A DNA stretch of 64,000 nucleotides from an uncultured Subdoligranulum sp. (lineage in GTDB: Bacteria; Bacillota; Clostridia; Oscillospirales; Ruminococcaceae). This document shows positions 1 to 8,642 of the stretch, in pieces; position 1 is the first letter of the stretch; each line of letters begins with the position of its first letter. The position numbers and the translations under genes were made by a program. A model generated the notes under the pieces. It had not been told where the DNA came from. It searched no databases and saw only the letters and a program-made list of their open reading frames with translations. The stretch covers positions 1 through 64,000 of the forward strand of contig CALZZE010000013.1 of assembly GCA_945830575.1 (NCBI GenBank), read 5' to 3'.

Positions 1-55
1 AGGCAAGGGTCTGCAAAACCCTCATTCACCAGTTCAAATCTGGTCGTCACCTCCA
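1..55 (+). tRNA. tRNA-Cys (GCA), 5' end outside window
   Basis: Only the 3' part is present. The anticodon stem AGGGT/ACCCT (6-10 with 18-22) closes a seven-base loop CTGCAAA, giving anticodon GCA at 13-15, which reads Cys. The T arm (28-44) pairs ACCAG with CTGGT around TTCAAAT, and an encoded CCA ends at 55. Confidence 0.93.
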
Positions 56-56
56 G

Positions 57-95
57 AAAAGTCACATTCTGCAAAGGATGTGACTTTTTTCTTTT
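57..95 (+). terminator. Rho-independent terminator of tRNA-Cys
   Basis: An 11-bp stem AAAAGTCACAT (57-67) pairs with its complement at 78-88 and runs into a T-rich tract to about 95. It ends the tRNA-Cys transcript. Confidence 0.85.
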
Positions 96-120
96 CATTC
101 CCGTCCAATTATGATATACT
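92..120 (+). promoter_or_regulatory. Sigma-A-like promoter of the membrane protein gene
   Basis: TTTTCA (92-97) lies 17 bp before TATACT (115-120). The -10 box covers the upstream in-frame ATG at 111, so translation must start further down, at 153. Confidence 0.55.
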
Positions 121-152
121 GGGCGTATCAAGTTTGTTGTAAGAGGATTCCT

Positions 153-2567
153 ATGCTGATATTGACTGTTTTACTCACGGCGCTGCTCTGCGCGTGCGCG
201 GCTTTGCTGCCTTCCCGCCTGAACGGGCACACCTTCGGCCGCAGGGATGCCGCTGTTGCGATGGGAACTTTCACCGCTGTCTGGATTCTCGCTTTTTGCA
301 TCTATCAAAGCCCCGGCCTGCACGTGGCGTTCTCCGGATTCCGCCTGCTGGCGATCCTTGGCTTGACTCTGTGGGTGGCAGGAGGCACGGCGGCATTCCG
401 GATGTGCCAAAAGAGGGGAATGGCGGCAGCGCTTTTTGCGATTGCGCTGGGATGTGAGATATTTCTGTTCAATTTTCCGTATTTTGCCACCCATGAGTAC
501 CAGCCGGTGGATTTAGGCGCTTACTGGGACGAACAATCCACCGCGCTGCGAGGCGATGACGGTGCCATCACGCTGGATGGCGAACATCACACCATCCTGT
601 TCAGCGGGATAGAGCAGCCGTTATACAATCTTCAAATCGATACTCTGCAATTCAATCATGGCGAGCCTTACACGGATGCACAGGATCCGTTGTTCACCTT
701 TTGGATTATCGCCACCGATGAGGGGGCGAAGGTCTCCCGGCAGGGCTGGAACTGGGATGTGGCGTGGCAGGCCCCGCGAAGCTACACCCGCACGCTGGAT
801 TTGGCGGGAAAGGTGTCCACCCTCACACTGGATGCTTACGCCTATGACGGGGAATCCATCTGGTATGAGCTGGACTACACCATGGAATCCCTGCGTGCCA
901 ATGTGCCGCGTGCGTTCCGGTTCTCTCTACTGCGCTGCCTTGTATTGTACGGGCTGCTGCTGGCGGCGTGGGGACTCTGCCCGGCCTCCGCGGCATGGCA
1001 GGGGGACTATCTGACCCACCAAAAGCAATACCGCCCCGCTGTTCTGGTCTGCGCCGCTGTGCTGGGCCTTCTGACGGTATTGACGCCCTTTGCGGACCCG
1101 TTGGGATCCGGCGTAGCCACCCGCCATTACAACGTAAACAACTGGGATGAAGGCAGCCGGGCGTCCTTTACCTACCATATCAACGACTGGCAGCATGACG
1201 CCCACCGGGCACAGTACGGCAGTCTGGCGCACTCTCTTTTGAATGGCCGGCTGGATCTGATGCTCGATCCGCCCGAGGCGCTGGTCGAAATGGAGAACCC
1301 CTACGACACCGGGCTGCGCAGCCAGCAGGCTCCCGATGCCTTGTGGGATGCCACTTACTACAACGGGCGGTACTATGTCTATTTTGGCGTGGTTCCCTGT
1401 CTGCTGTTCCAGCTGCCCTTTGAGCTGCTTACAGGGATTCAGGATCTTCCCAACTGTGCGGGCATGATCGTCATGGGACTGCTGCTGATCGCAGCGGTGT
1501 TCGGTATGGTGCGGCAGGCGCTGATCCGCTGGTTCCCCGGCGCATCGGCCGCGGCTTATCTGCTGGTGTGTGTTGGAATCGTCAGCGGCAGTCAGCTGTA
1601 TTTTCTGTTGCTGCAGAGTGCGGTGTATGAGTACGCCATTCTCTGCGGTGCGTCCTTTGTGGTACTGGCACTGTGGCAGTGGCTTTGTGCGGCCAACACG
1701 CCTGCGGAGCATCACGGCGCCGTGGTGGGGCATTTGCTGCTTGGCAGCCTGTGTATGGCGCTGGTGGCGGGCTGCCGCCCCCAGATGGAACTGTTTGCGT
1801 TTCTGGCGCTGCCCATCTTTTGGCAGCGGTATGTGCAGGAAAGGCGTCTGAACAGCCGGGCGGGCAGGGGAGAACTGGCAGCTTTCCTGCTGCCGGTACT
1901 GATCGTGGCTGCGGGGCTGATGTGGTATAACGCTGCGCGGTTTGGCTCTCCCTTCGATTTTGGCGCCAACTATAACCTCACCAGCAATGACATGACCAGC
2001 CGTGGATTCAAGCTGGGCCGCATTGCGCCGGCGCTGTTCACCTACTTTTTGCAGCTGCCGGTGGTGCAGGCGGTGTTCCCGTATTTACAGGGCAGCAAAA
2101 TGGTGACGAATTATGCCGGAATCACCATCACGGAACTGTACTACGGCGGCATACTGACCTGCCTGCCCATGCTGTGGAGTTTGTTTGTATTGCCATGCCA
2201 GAAACGGCGCGCAGCGGCAAAACCGGGCCTGTACGGAGTGCTTTTGTGGACGACGGCTGCCTCTGTGATGCTGGCCGCCGTGGACTGTGAGATGGCAGGT
2301 GTTCTGTACCGCTATCTGATGGATTTTTCTCTGCCGCTGTTGTTTGCCGCGGGACTTTGCTGGCTGCAGGCAGAGGAGACCCTTCAGTCGCACCGGCAGG
2401 ATGCGCTGTGCTGCCTGATCAGGCCGGTTCGTCTTACGATGACGCTGTCGGTGGCAGCGGGGGCGATTTACAGCTTTTGCGTGGTCTTTGGCGCGGAGCC
2501 GCTTCTGTTCGCACGCAGCCCGGCGCTGTTCCAGAATGTCAGCCATCTGATTCAGTTCTGGCTGTAA
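153..2567 (+). CDS. Polytopic membrane protein, GT-C glycosyltransferase-like, function unknown
   Basis: About 804 residues with many hydrophobic helices: one at the N terminus (LILTVLLTALLCACAALL), several around residues 60-150, one near 285, one near 305, and a dense set from about 430 to the end. A long soluble loop (about 140-280) separates the first and second sets. The segment near residue 400 (ALWDATYYNGRYYVYFGVVP) is a signature I associate with Firmicute membrane proteins loosely grouped with GT-C/PMT-type glycosyltransferases, but I see no clear catalytic DxD or EE motif early in the protein, so no reaction is assigned. Start 153 is chosen because AGAGG precedes it by six bases and the upstream ATG at 111 lies in the promoter. 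The gene is monocistronic and converges on xpt. Confidence 0.75.
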   Translation: MLILTVLLTALLCACAALLPSRLNGHTFGRRDAAVAMGTFTAVWILAFCIYQSPGLHVAFSGFRLLAILGLTLWVAGGTAAFRMCQKRGMAAALFAIALGCEIFLFNFPYFATHEYQPVDLGAYWDEQSTALRGDDGAITLDGEHHTILFSGIEQPLYNLQIDTLQFNHGEPYTDAQDPLFTFWIIATDEGAKVSRQGWNWDVAWQAPRSYTRTLDLAGKVSTLTLDAYAYDGESIWYELDYTMESLRANVPRAFRFSLLRCLVLYGLLLAAWGLCPASAAWQGDYLTHQKQYRPAVLVCAAVLGLLTVLTPFADPLGSGVATRHYNVNNWDEGSRASFTYHINDWQHDAHRAQYGSLAHSLLNGRLDLMLDPPEALVEMENPYDTGLRSQQAPDALWDATYYNGRYYVYFGVVPCLLFQLPFELLTGIQDLPNCAGMIVMGLLLIAAVFGMVRQALIRWFPGASAAAYLLVCVGIVSGSQLYFLLLQSAVYEYAILCGASFVVLALWQWLCAANTPAEHHGAVVGHLLLGSLCMALVAGCRPQMELFAFLALPIFWQRYVQERRLNSRAGRGELAAFLLPVLIVAAGLMWYNAARFGSPFDFGANYNLTSNDMTSRGFKLGRIAPALFTYFLQLPVVQAVFPYLQGSKMVTNYAGITITELYYGGILTCLPMLWSLFVLPCQKRRAAAKPGLYGVLLWTTAASVMLAAVDCEMAGVLYRYLMDFSLPLLFAAGLCWLQAEETLQSHRQDALCCLIRPVRLTMTLSVAAGAIYSFCVVFGAEPLLFARSPALFQNVSHLIQFWL

Positions 2568-2578
2568 AATACACATAC

Positions 2579-2614
2579 AAAACCGCGGCGGCAGGGAAGA
2601 AACCTGCCGCCGCG
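2579..2614. terminator. Bidirectional terminator between convergent genes
   Basis: A perfect 12-bp stem CGCGGCGGCAGG (2584-2595) with its complement at 2603-2614 around a 7-base loop. The minus-strand side is followed by GGTTTTGT, so it mainly serves xpt. Confidence 0.75.
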
Positions 2615-2629
2615 CTGCTATGTTCTGTT

Positions 2630-3205
2630 TTACTGTGCCCGGAAGGTCAGGCCGTCATCACTCATGCTGTCCACGATGGCGAGGCTGGCTACCTTGTACC
2701 CCTCCTCGCGCAGCTGTGCGCCCCCCGGCTGGAATCCCTTCTCGATGCAGATGCCGATACCGCCCACCTGTGCGCCCGCCTGCTGGCAGACGTCCAAAAG
2801 ACCTCTCATGGCTTTTCCGTTTGCCAGAAAATCATCCACAATCAATACCTTGTCCTGAGGGCCGAGAAACTTTTTGGAAAGGGTAATATCGTAATCCTTG
2901 CCGTAAGTATAAGAATGGACCGTGGAAGTAAACACTTCGCCGTCAATATTTTTGCTTTTCGCCTTTTTGGCAAACACCACAGGAACCTTGAAGTGCCGCG
3001 CCGCAAGGCAGGCGATGGCGATTCCGGAGGCCTCGATGGTCAGAATCTTGTTGATCCCATCGTTCTGGAAGATGCGGTAGAATTCCTCGCCGATCTTGTC
3101 AAGCAGTTCCACATCCAGCTGATGATTCAAAAAACAATCCACTTTCAGCACATGGCCGGGACGGACCTGCCCTTCCTGCAGGATGCGCTCTTCCAATAAT
3201 TTCAT
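2630..3205 (-). CDS. xpt: Xanthine phosphoribosyltransferase
   Basis: Converts xanthine plus PRPP to XMP in cytosolic purine salvage. The 191-residue protein matches the usual 190-195 of Xpt. It has the early family motif [13 protein letters not shown] and the PRPP-binding loop [14 protein letters not shown] of type I phosphoribosyltransferases, with the [10 protein letters not shown] segment before it. An in-frame ATG at 3223 exists, but it would leave a leader of only a few bases from the promoter at 3238-3266 and has no ribosome site; the ATG at 3205 has AAGGGG nine bases upstream and gives the family length. I looked for a purine riboswitch in the short leader and did not see one, unlike Bacillus xpt. 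Confidence 0.95.
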   Translation of the reverse strand: MKLLEERILQEGQVRPGHVLKVDCFLNHQLDVELLDKIGEEFYRIFQNDGINKILTIEASGIAIACLAARHFKVPVVFAKKAKSKNIDGEVFTSTVHSYTYGKDYDITLSKKFLGPQDKVLIVDDFLANGKAMRGLLDVCQQAGAQVGGIGICIEKGFQPGGAQLREEGYKVASLAIVDSMSDDGLTFRAQ

Positions 3206-3237
3206 ACCAAACAGCCCCTTCATTGTTGATTCCTTAT

Positions 3238-3266
3238 ATTATGACAAATCCGACTTCATTTTGCAA
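3238..3266 (-). promoter_or_regulatory. Sigma-A promoter of xpt
   Basis: On the minus strand TTGCAA (3261-3266) and CATAAT (3238-3243) are separated by 17 bp. Predicted leader is about 25 bases. The 320-base gap 3206-3525 holds this promoter, the divergent liv promoter and the liv leader; nothing else was recognised in it. Confidence 0.75.
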
Positions 3267-3393
3267 GTATCTGCCAAAAAAATACGGGGAAAAAGGGACA
3301 ATGTGACGGCTTGATAATAATTTGTAATCAAATTTTGGTAGATTTGACCATAATTATGAATAAAATAAAAATAAACACTGGCGATTTAACGCA

Positions 3394-3422
3394 TTGAAGT
3401 TTTTGTGCCAAAAGAATATAAT
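3394..3422 (+). promoter_or_regulatory. Sigma-A promoter of the branched-chain amino acid operon
   Basis: TTGAAG (3394-3399), 17 bp, TATAAT (3417-3422), a near-consensus promoter. The leader to the binding-protein gene is about 95 bases and shows no recognised riboswitch. Confidence 0.85.
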
Positions 3423-3525
3423 AAAACCTATCAATACATCGCTGGAATGTGCAAATAGGAGTCCCGTTTCCCCGTGGAACGCGGTTCCCCGGCGCTGTAG
3501 AGAAAAAACAGGAGGGAAATACAAT

Positions 3526-4728
3526 ATGAAAAAGTTTGTTAGCGCTGCGCTGGCTGCCAGCATGGTGCTGAGCCTGGCGGCCTGCGGTGCAACCGCTACT
3601 GCCAGCAGCACCACTTCCGAGGCTGCCTCTACTGCCACCACCGAGGGCGGCGATGCCGCTGTCGGCACTCCCATCAAGCTGGGCGGCATCGGCCCCACCA
3701 CCGGCGGCGCCGCTGTGTACGGCAACGCCGTCAAGAATGCTGAGGAGCTGGCTGTCAAGGAGATCAACGAGTCTGCCGGCGAGACCGTCTTTGAGTGGCA
3801 GTTCCAGGATGACGAGCATGACGCCGAGAAGAGCGTCAACGCCTACAACACCCTGAAGGACTGGGGCGTGCAGGCGCTGGTCGGCCCTACCACCACCACC
3901 CCCACTCTGGCTGTTGCTGCTGAGGCTGCCAACGACAATCTGTTCGTTCTGACCCCCTCTGCCTCCGCGCAGGCTGTCATCGAGACCGGTGACAACGTGT
4001 TCCAGATCTGCTTCACCGACCCCAACCAGGGCGTCGCCTCCGCTGACTACATTGCGGACAACGGTCTGGCCACCAAAATCGGCGTGATCTACGATTCTTC
4101 CGACGCTTACTCCTCCGGCATCTACGACAAGTTCAAGGCCGAGGCTGATGTGAAGGGTCTTGAGATCGTTGCTGCTGAGGCTTTCACCGCCGACAACAAG
4201 AGCGACCTGTCCACTCAGGTCGGCAAGTGCCAGGCCGCCGGCGCTGAGCTGGTGTTCCTGCCCATTTACTATCAGGAGGCTTCCCAGATCCTGATCGCCG
4301 CCAACAAGACCGGCTATGCTCCTGTGTTTTTCGGCTGCGACGGCATGGACGGCATCCTGTCCATCGAGGGCTTTGACACCTCTCTGGCTGAGGGCCTGAT
4401 GCTGCTGACTCCCTTCTCTGCGGACGCTTCCGACGAGAAGACCCAGCATTTCGTGGAGGCCTACAAGGCCGCCTACGGCGACACCCCCAACCAGTTCGCT
4501 GCTGACGCTTACGACTGCGTCTACGCCATCTACGATGCCTATGTTGCCGGCGTCATCAACGGCGACATGACCGCCTCTGAGATGTGCGATGCCCTGAAGG
4601 GCGCGTTCACCAGCATGACCTTTGACGGCCTGACCGGCACTGGCATGACCTGGGACGAGACCGGCGCTGTTTCCAAGGCTCCCAAGGCCGTTGTCATCAA
4701 GGACGGCGTTTACGTTCTGGCCGAGTAA
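3526..4728 (+). CDS. Branched-chain amino acid ABC transporter, substrate-binding lipoprotein (LivJ/LivK type)
   Basis: Periplasmic-binding-protein-like receptor that hands leucine, isoleucine or valine (inferred) to the LivH/LivM permease. The 400-residue product begins with a lipoprotein signal (MKKFVSAALAASMVLSLAAC) whose Cys20 would be lipidated, then a low-complexity Ala/Thr/Ser linker (about 21-45) and a type I binding fold starting IKLGGIGPTTGGAAVYGN. Start 3526 is fixed by AGGAGGG ten bases upstream. Codon use is strongly biased (CTG, GGC, GCT/GCC, AAG), as in a very highly expressed gene, more so than in the permeases. First gene of the liv cluster; a terminator follows it, which would keep the receptor in excess over the membrane parts. 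Confidence 0.93.
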   Translation: MKKFVSAALAASMVLSLAACGATATASSTTSEAASTATTEGGDAAVGTPIKLGGIGPTTGGAAVYGNAVKNAEELAVKEINESAGETVFEWQFQDDEHDAEKSVNAYNTLKDWGVQALVGPTTTTPTLAVAAEAANDNLFVLTPSASAQAVIETGDNVFQICFTDPNQGVASADYIADNGLATKIGVIYDSSDAYSSGIYDKFKAEADVKGLEIVAAEAFTADNKSDLSTQVGKCQAAGAELVFLPIYYQEASQILIAANKTGYAPVFFGCDGMDGILSIEGFDTSLAEGLMLLTPFSADASDEKTQHFVEAYKAAYGDTPNQFAADAYDCVYAIYDAYVAGVINGDMTASEMCDALKGAFTSMTFDGLTGTGMTWDETGAVSKAPKAVVIKDGVYVLAE

Positions 4729-4755
4729 TTTCGGCTTAGCCGCATAGTTCGAGCC

Positions 4756-4800
4756 AAAGGTGGCTGTTCGAGCATGGCTCGGCAGCCACCTTTTTCTTTT
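4756..4800 (+). terminator. Terminator between binding protein and livH
   Basis: AAAGGTGGCTG (4756-4766) pairs with CAGCCACCTTT (4783-4793), followed by T-rich sequence to 4800. Probably partial, because livHMGF belong to the same system, but they also have a promoter of their own. Confidence 0.85.
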
Positions 4801-4834
4801 TGCGATACAAGGCGTCAATTTTCGGCAAAAAATC

Positions 4835-4863
4835 TTGTGTTTGATGCCAGCCTGTGATACAAT
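4835..4863 (+). promoter_or_regulatory. Second promoter, driving livHMGF
   Basis: TTGTGT (4835-4840), 17 bp, TACAAT (4858-4863), just downstream of the terminator and 75 bases before livH. Confidence 0.7.
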
Positions 4864-4937
4864 AAAAGATATTCCTTTGAAAACTGTCCGCTTGCGGCAG
4901 CAGGGGAGTGGAAAAAGTTTGTGAGGTGGAATACACA

Positions 4938-5819
4938 ATGCAATTCTTGACCTACCTGATCAATGGTATCAGCCTTGGCAGCGTGTACGCGCTGATCGCG
5001 TTGGGCTATACCATGGTCTATGGCATTGCCAAAATGCTGAATTTCGCCCATGGCGATGTCATTATGATTGGCAGCTATGTGGTGTTTTTTGCGTTTGGCT
5101 CCTTTGGGTTGAACCCGATCGTCTCTGTGCTGCTGTCCATGGTGGTTTGCACGATTCTGGGCATTACCATTGAACGGGTGGCGTACCGCCCTCTGCGCGG
5201 CGCTCCCTCGCTGGCTGTTTTGATCACCGCCATCGGCGTCAGCTATCTGCTCCAGCAGGTGGCGCAGCTGCTCTGGAAATCTGACCCCAAGAGTTTCAAA
5301 TCTGTGGTCGGACTGCAGCCTGTCTCCATGTTTGGCGGTCAGCTGGTGATCTCCGGCGAAACCATCGTCACCATTGCGGCCTGCATTGTCATTATGATTG
5401 CGCTGACTCTGTTCATCAATCACACCTCCACCGGACACGCCATGCTGGCTGTCAGCGAGGACCGGGGCGCGGCGCAGCTGATGGGCGTCAACGTGAACGC
5501 CACCATTTCTCTGACCTTTGCCATTGGTTCCGCACTGGCTGCGGTCGCGGGTGCTCTGCTCTGCTCCTCCTATCCCACGCTGCAGCCCACCACCGGCGCT
5601 ATGCCCGGCATCAAAGCCTTTGTGGCGGCCGTGTTCGGCGGTATCGGTTCCATTCCCGGCGCTTTCATTGGCGGCATCCTGCTGGGCGTCATTGAAAACC
5701 TGAGCAAGGCGTACATTTCCACGCAGCTCTCTGATGCTATCGTGTTTATGGTGCTGATCGTGGTGCTGCTGGTCAAGCCCACCGGCTTGCTCGGCAAAAA
5801 AATCAACGTGAAGGTGTAA
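4938..5819 (+). CDS. livH: Branched-chain amino acid ABC transporter permease LivH
   Basis: One of the two membrane subunits of the high-affinity branched-chain amino acid importer. The 293-residue hydrophobic protein opens with the typical LivH sequence (QFLTYLINGISLGSVYALIA) and has GYTMVYGIAKMLNFAHGD near residue 25, the most conserved part of the family; the C terminus contains FGGIGSIPGAFIGGILLGV and ends in a final helix and a basic tail. About eight helices are visible. The start at 4938 has GAGGTGG nine bases upstream; an ATG ten codons earlier lacks a site. Followed by livM after 13 bases. Confidence 0.95.
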   Translation: MQFLTYLINGISLGSVYALIALGYTMVYGIAKMLNFAHGDVIMIGSYVVFFAFGSFGLNPIVSVLLSMVVCTILGITIERVAYRPLRGAPSLAVLITAIGVSYLLQQVAQLLWKSDPKSFKSVVGLQPVSMFGGQLVISGETIVTIAACIVIMIALTLFINHTSTGHAMLAVSEDRGAAQLMGVNVNATISLTFAIGSALAAVAGALLCSSYPTLQPTTGAMPGIKAFVAAVFGGIGSIPGAFIGGILLGVIENLSKAYISTQLSDAIVFMVLIVVLLVKPTGLLGKKINVKV

Positions 5820-5832
5820 GGGGGCGAGTCAG

Positions 5833-6906
5833 ATGTCTTTGAAAACAATGAAAAAATCCACCCGGAGCAACCTCATCACCTTCGGCATCGTGATTGCTTT
5901 CTATCTGATCGTTTCGCTCATGAGTGTGATGGGCATGATGACCAGTTCCTTTGCGGGCCAGCTGGTGCCCATCTGTGCCTATGTGGTGCTTGCGGTGAGC
6001 CTCAACCTGACCGTTGGTATCCTTGGCGAGCTGAGCCTTGGCCACGCAGGATTCATGAGCGTGGGCGCTTTTGCGGGCACGCTGGTATACACCCTGACCT
6101 TTGAAAATACGCCGCTGCCGGTGTCCATTCTGCTGTCTTTTCTTGTGGGCGGCGCGGTGGCCGGCATCTTCGGTCTGCTCATCGGCATTCCGGTTCTTCG
6201 CCTGCAGGGCGACTATCTGGCCATTGTGACGCTGGCATTTGGTGAAATCATCAAAAACTTTATGAACGCCCTCTACCTCGGCTATGATTCCACCGGCGTG
6301 CATTTCTCTCTGAAGGATTCCGCCTCCATGGGTCTGGCCCCCGATGGCGTGGTGCTGATCAACGGCGCCATGGGCATCACCGGCATCAAAAAGGCCTCCA
6401 CCTTCACGATGGGCATCATTCTCATTCTGCTGACGCTGGTGGTCATCCTCAACCTTGTCAACTCCCGTGCGGGCCGTGCCATCACAGCTATCCGTGATAA
6501 CGAGATCGCGGCGCAGAGCGTTGGCATCAACATCACCAACTACAAGCTGATGGCTTTTATCGTGTCCGCGGTATTTGCGGGCATGGCGGGTGTGCTGTAT
6601 GCTCTGAACTTCTCCTCGCTGGTTGCGAAGAAATTTGATTATAACACCTCCATTCTGATCCTCGTGTTCGTGGTTTTGGGCGGTATGGGCAATATCCGCG
6701 GTTCCGTTATCGCGGCCGCGCTGCTCACGGTTTTGCCGGAACTTCTGCGTTCCATGAAGGATTACCGCATGCTCATCTACGCCATCGTGCTGATTGTGAT
6801 GATGATTTTCAATCAAAGCCCCCAAATCGTCTCTTGGCGCAAAAAGATTACGGCCGGTTTCAAGGCAAAACGAGCCGCAAAAAAAGAGAAAAAGGAGGCG
6901 GCATAA
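5833..6906 (+). CDS. livM: Branched-chain amino acid ABC transporter permease LivM
   Basis: Second membrane subunit, pairing with LivH. 357 residues with a basic N terminus, about eight to ten helices, the LivM-typical SLNLTVGILGELSLGHAGFM at about 55-75, and LRLQGDYLAIVTLAFGEI in the middle that contacts the ATPases. The C terminus ends in a Lys-rich tail (AKRAAKKEKKEAA). A GGGGG site precedes the ATG. It abuts livG: the livM stop is directly followed by the livG ATG, whose AGGAGG lies inside the livM 3' end. Confidence 0.95.
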   Translation: MSLKTMKKSTRSNLITFGIVIAFYLIVSLMSVMGMMTSSFAGQLVPICAYVVLAVSLNLTVGILGELSLGHAGFMSVGAFAGTLVYTLTFENTPLPVSILLSFLVGGAVAGIFGLLIGIPVLRLQGDYLAIVTLAFGEIIKNFMNALYLGYDSTGVHFSLKDSASMGLAPDGVVLINGAMGITGIKKASTFTMGIILILLTLVVILNLVNSRAGRAITAIRDNEIAAQSVGINITNYKLMAFIVSAVFAGMAGVLYALNFSSLVAKKFDYNTSILILVFVVLGGMGNIRGSVIAAALLTVLPELLRSMKDYRMLIYAIVLIVMMIFNQSPQIVSWRKKITAGFKAKRAAKKEKKEAA

Positions 6907-7671
6907 ATGGCATTGTTGGAAGTCAGCAACCTGGGAATTGCGTTTGGCGGTCTGCAGGCCGTGGCACAGCTGGACCTCTCGGTTGAAAAAGGCCATCTGT
7001 ATGGCCTGATTGGCCCGAACGGCGCAGGCAAAACTACGGTTTTCAATATGCTCACCGGTGTGTACAAGCCCACCGAGGGCAACATCGTGCTGGATGGCAA
7101 GGACATCACCGGCAAAAGCCCGGAGCTTATCAGCAAGGCGGGCATCGCCCGTACGTTCCAGAATATCCGTCTGTTCAGTGACATGACGGTGCTTGACAAC
7201 GTCAAGGTGGGCATGCACAATCAGGTCACGTACAATATGTGGACCGGTATCCTGCGTCTGCCTGCTTACAAGGAAAAAGAACACGAGATGAACCGGGAGG
7301 CCAAAAAGCTGCTCGAGATTTTTGATCTGGACGGCGAGGCCAACCTGAAAGCCAGCCAACTGCCCTACGGCAAGCAGCGCAAGCTGGAAATCGCCCGCGC
7401 TCTCGCCACCAACCCGAAACTGCTGCTGCTGGACGAGCCTGCCGCCGGCATGAACCCCAACGAGACGGAAGAATTGATGCAGACGGTGCGCAGTGTGCGG
7501 GACCAGTTCGGCATCGCGATCCTGCTCATTGAGCACGACATGAACTTTGTTATGGGTATCTGCGAGGAGATCACCGTGCTGGACTACGGCCGTGTGATCG
7601 CCCGCGGCGACGGCATGACCATCCGCAACAACCCCAAGGTCATTGCGGCTTATCTGGGAGGTGACGACTGA
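6907..7671 (+). CDS. livG: Branched-chain amino acid ABC transporter ATPase LivG
   Basis: Cytosolic ATPase of the importer. 254 residues with Walker A GPNGAGKTT near 35-45, the Q-loop FQNIRLF, a signature region that reads LPYGKQRKLEIARAL (the LivG version, lacking a canonical LSGGQ), Walker B LLLLDEPAAGMNP, and the switch histidine in LLIEHDM. The degenerate signature is normal for LivG and not a sign of decay. AGGAGG lies nine bases before the start. Confidence 0.96.
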   Translation: MALLEVSNLGIAFGGLQAVAQLDLSVEKGHLYGLIGPNGAGKTTVFNMLTGVYKPTEGNIVLDGKDITGKSPELISKAGIARTFQNIRLFSDMTVLDNVKVGMHNQVTYNMWTGILRLPAYKEKEHEMNREAKKLLEIFDLDGEANLKASQLPYGKQRKLEIARALATNPKLLLLDEPAAGMNPNETEELMQTVRSVRDQFGIAILLIEHDMNFVMGICEEITVLDYGRVIARGDGMTIRNNPKVIAAYLGGDD

Positions 7672-8390
7672 TGGGGGAAATGCTCAGCGTTAAAAATATC
7701 AACGTGTTTTACGGCTCCATTCACGCCATCCGGGATGTCTCCTTCTACGTGAATGAGGGAGAGATCGTCACGCTGATCGGCGCCAACGGCGCCGGAAAGA
7801 CCACTACCATGCACGCCATCTCCGGCCTTCTCAAGCTGGAGAGAGGCGAGATCGACTACTGCGGCCATGTCATCAGCAAGATGGAGGCCCATAAGATCAT
7901 CCGCCTTGGTCTGGCGCAGGTTCCCGAAGGACGTCGCGTGTTCAGCGGACTGACAGTGCAGCAGAACCTGCAAATGGGAGCATATACCCGTAAGGACGGC
8001 AAAGAGGCCGTTCAGAACGATTTCGACATGGTGTTTGACCTTCTGCCCCGTTTGAAGGAGCGCCGCAATCAGCCTGCCGGAACGCTGTCTGGCGGCGAGC
8101 AGCAGATGCTGGCCATTGGCCGTGCACTGATGTGCAAGCCGAAGATGCTGCTGTTGGACGAGCCTTCCATGGGTCTGTCTCCGCTGCTGGTGAAGGAGAT
8201 CTTCAAAATCATCCGCGATGTCAACCGCAACGGTGTGACGGTACTGCTGGTGGAGCAGAACGCCAAAATGGCGTTGGAGATCGCCAACCGCGCTTATGTC
8301 TTGGAGACCGGCACCATCAAGATGGAGGGTGAGGCCACCGAGCTCGCCAACAACATTGAGGTGCGCAAAGCCTATCTGGGCGCACAATAA
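7671..8390 (+). CDS. livF: Branched-chain amino acid ABC transporter ATPase LivF
   Basis: Second ATPase of the importer, forming a heterodimer with LivG. 239 residues: Walker A GANGAGKTT, Q-loop VPEGRRVFSGLTV (LivF-type), canonical signature TLSGGEQQMLAIGRAL, Walker B MLLLDEPSMGLSP, and a switch region LLVEQN with the LivF-typical Gln/Asn. The start codon shares one base with the livG stop and is served by GGAGGTGA in the end of livG, implying translational coupling. Last gene of the operon; a strong terminator follows. Confidence 0.96.
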   Translation: MGEMLSVKNINVFYGSIHAIRDVSFYVNEGEIVTLIGANGAGKTTTMHAISGLLKLERGEIDYCGHVISKMEAHKIIRLGLAQVPEGRRVFSGLTVQQNLQMGAYTRKDGKEAVQNDFDMVFDLLPRLKERRNQPAGTLSGGEQQMLAIGRALMCKPKMLLLDEPSMGLSPLLVKEIFKIIRDVNRNGVTVLLVEQNAKMALEIANRAYVLETGTIKMEGEATELANNIEVRKAYLGAQ

Positions 8391-8404
8391 GCGAAAATGG
8401 ACTG

Positions 8405-8437
8405 AATCTGCCAGGGATGGTTCCTTGGCAGATTTTT
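8405..8437 (+). terminator. Terminator of the liv operon
   Basis: AATCTGCCA (8405-8413) pairs with TTGGCAGATT (8424-8433), followed by a run of T to 8437. Confidence 0.9.
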
Positions 8438-8458
8438 TGATTGCTCTCAGGCTCTTTG

Positions 8459-8487
8459 TTGACAAACGCCGCAAATTCTGCTAAAAT
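8459..8487 (+). promoter_or_regulatory. Sigma-A promoter of tRNA-Leu
   Basis: Consensus TTGACA (8459-8464), 17 bp, TAAAAT (8482-8487), 13 bases before the tRNA. Confidence 0.9.
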
Positions 8488-8499
8488 CAACTCGTATAT

Positions 8500-8583
8500 G
8501 CGGATATGGCGGAATTGGCAGACGCGCTGGTTTTAGGGTCCAGTGTCCATGACGTGCAGGTTCAAGTCCTGTTATCCGCACCA
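8500..8583 (+). tRNA. tRNA-Leu (TAG)
   Basis: Acceptor stem GCGGATA (8500-8506) pairs with TATCCGC (8573-8579); CCA is encoded at 8581-8583. The loop TTTAGGG gives anticodon TAG, and the long variable arm is typical of leucine tRNAs. Confidence 0.95.
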
Positions 8584-8586
8584 CAC

Positions 8587-8616
8587 AGCGCGGAGAGAAC
8601 GGTCTTCGCGCTTTTT
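8587..8616 (+). terminator. Terminator of tRNA-Leu
   Basis: AGCGCG (8587-8592) pairs with CGCGCT (8607-8612), extended by partly paired GAGA/TCTT, then five T. Confidence 0.75.
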
Positions 8617-8642
8617 CATTACAATGCAAAAAGAGGGATACT

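Noticed and set aside
111..152. Upstream ATG for the first membrane protein
   Set aside because: Lies within the -10 box of the promoter and lacks a ribosome site; 153 has both a site and a typical hydrophobic N terminus.
3206..3300. Purine riboswitch upstream of xpt
   Set aside because: The promoter leaves only about 25 bases of leader, too short for the aptamer, and none of the conserved core bases were found.
3328..4938. Long open frame antisense to the branched-chain amino acid binding protein
   Set aside because: It mirrors the codon bias of the very highly expressed plus-strand gene and has no family motif; the plus-strand product is a clear lipoprotein receptor.
5803..7536. Long minus-strand open frame opposite livM-livG
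   Set aside because: Shadow of strongly biased coding DNA; His/Gln/Asp-rich translation with no domain, while LivM and LivG motifs are intact on the plus strand.
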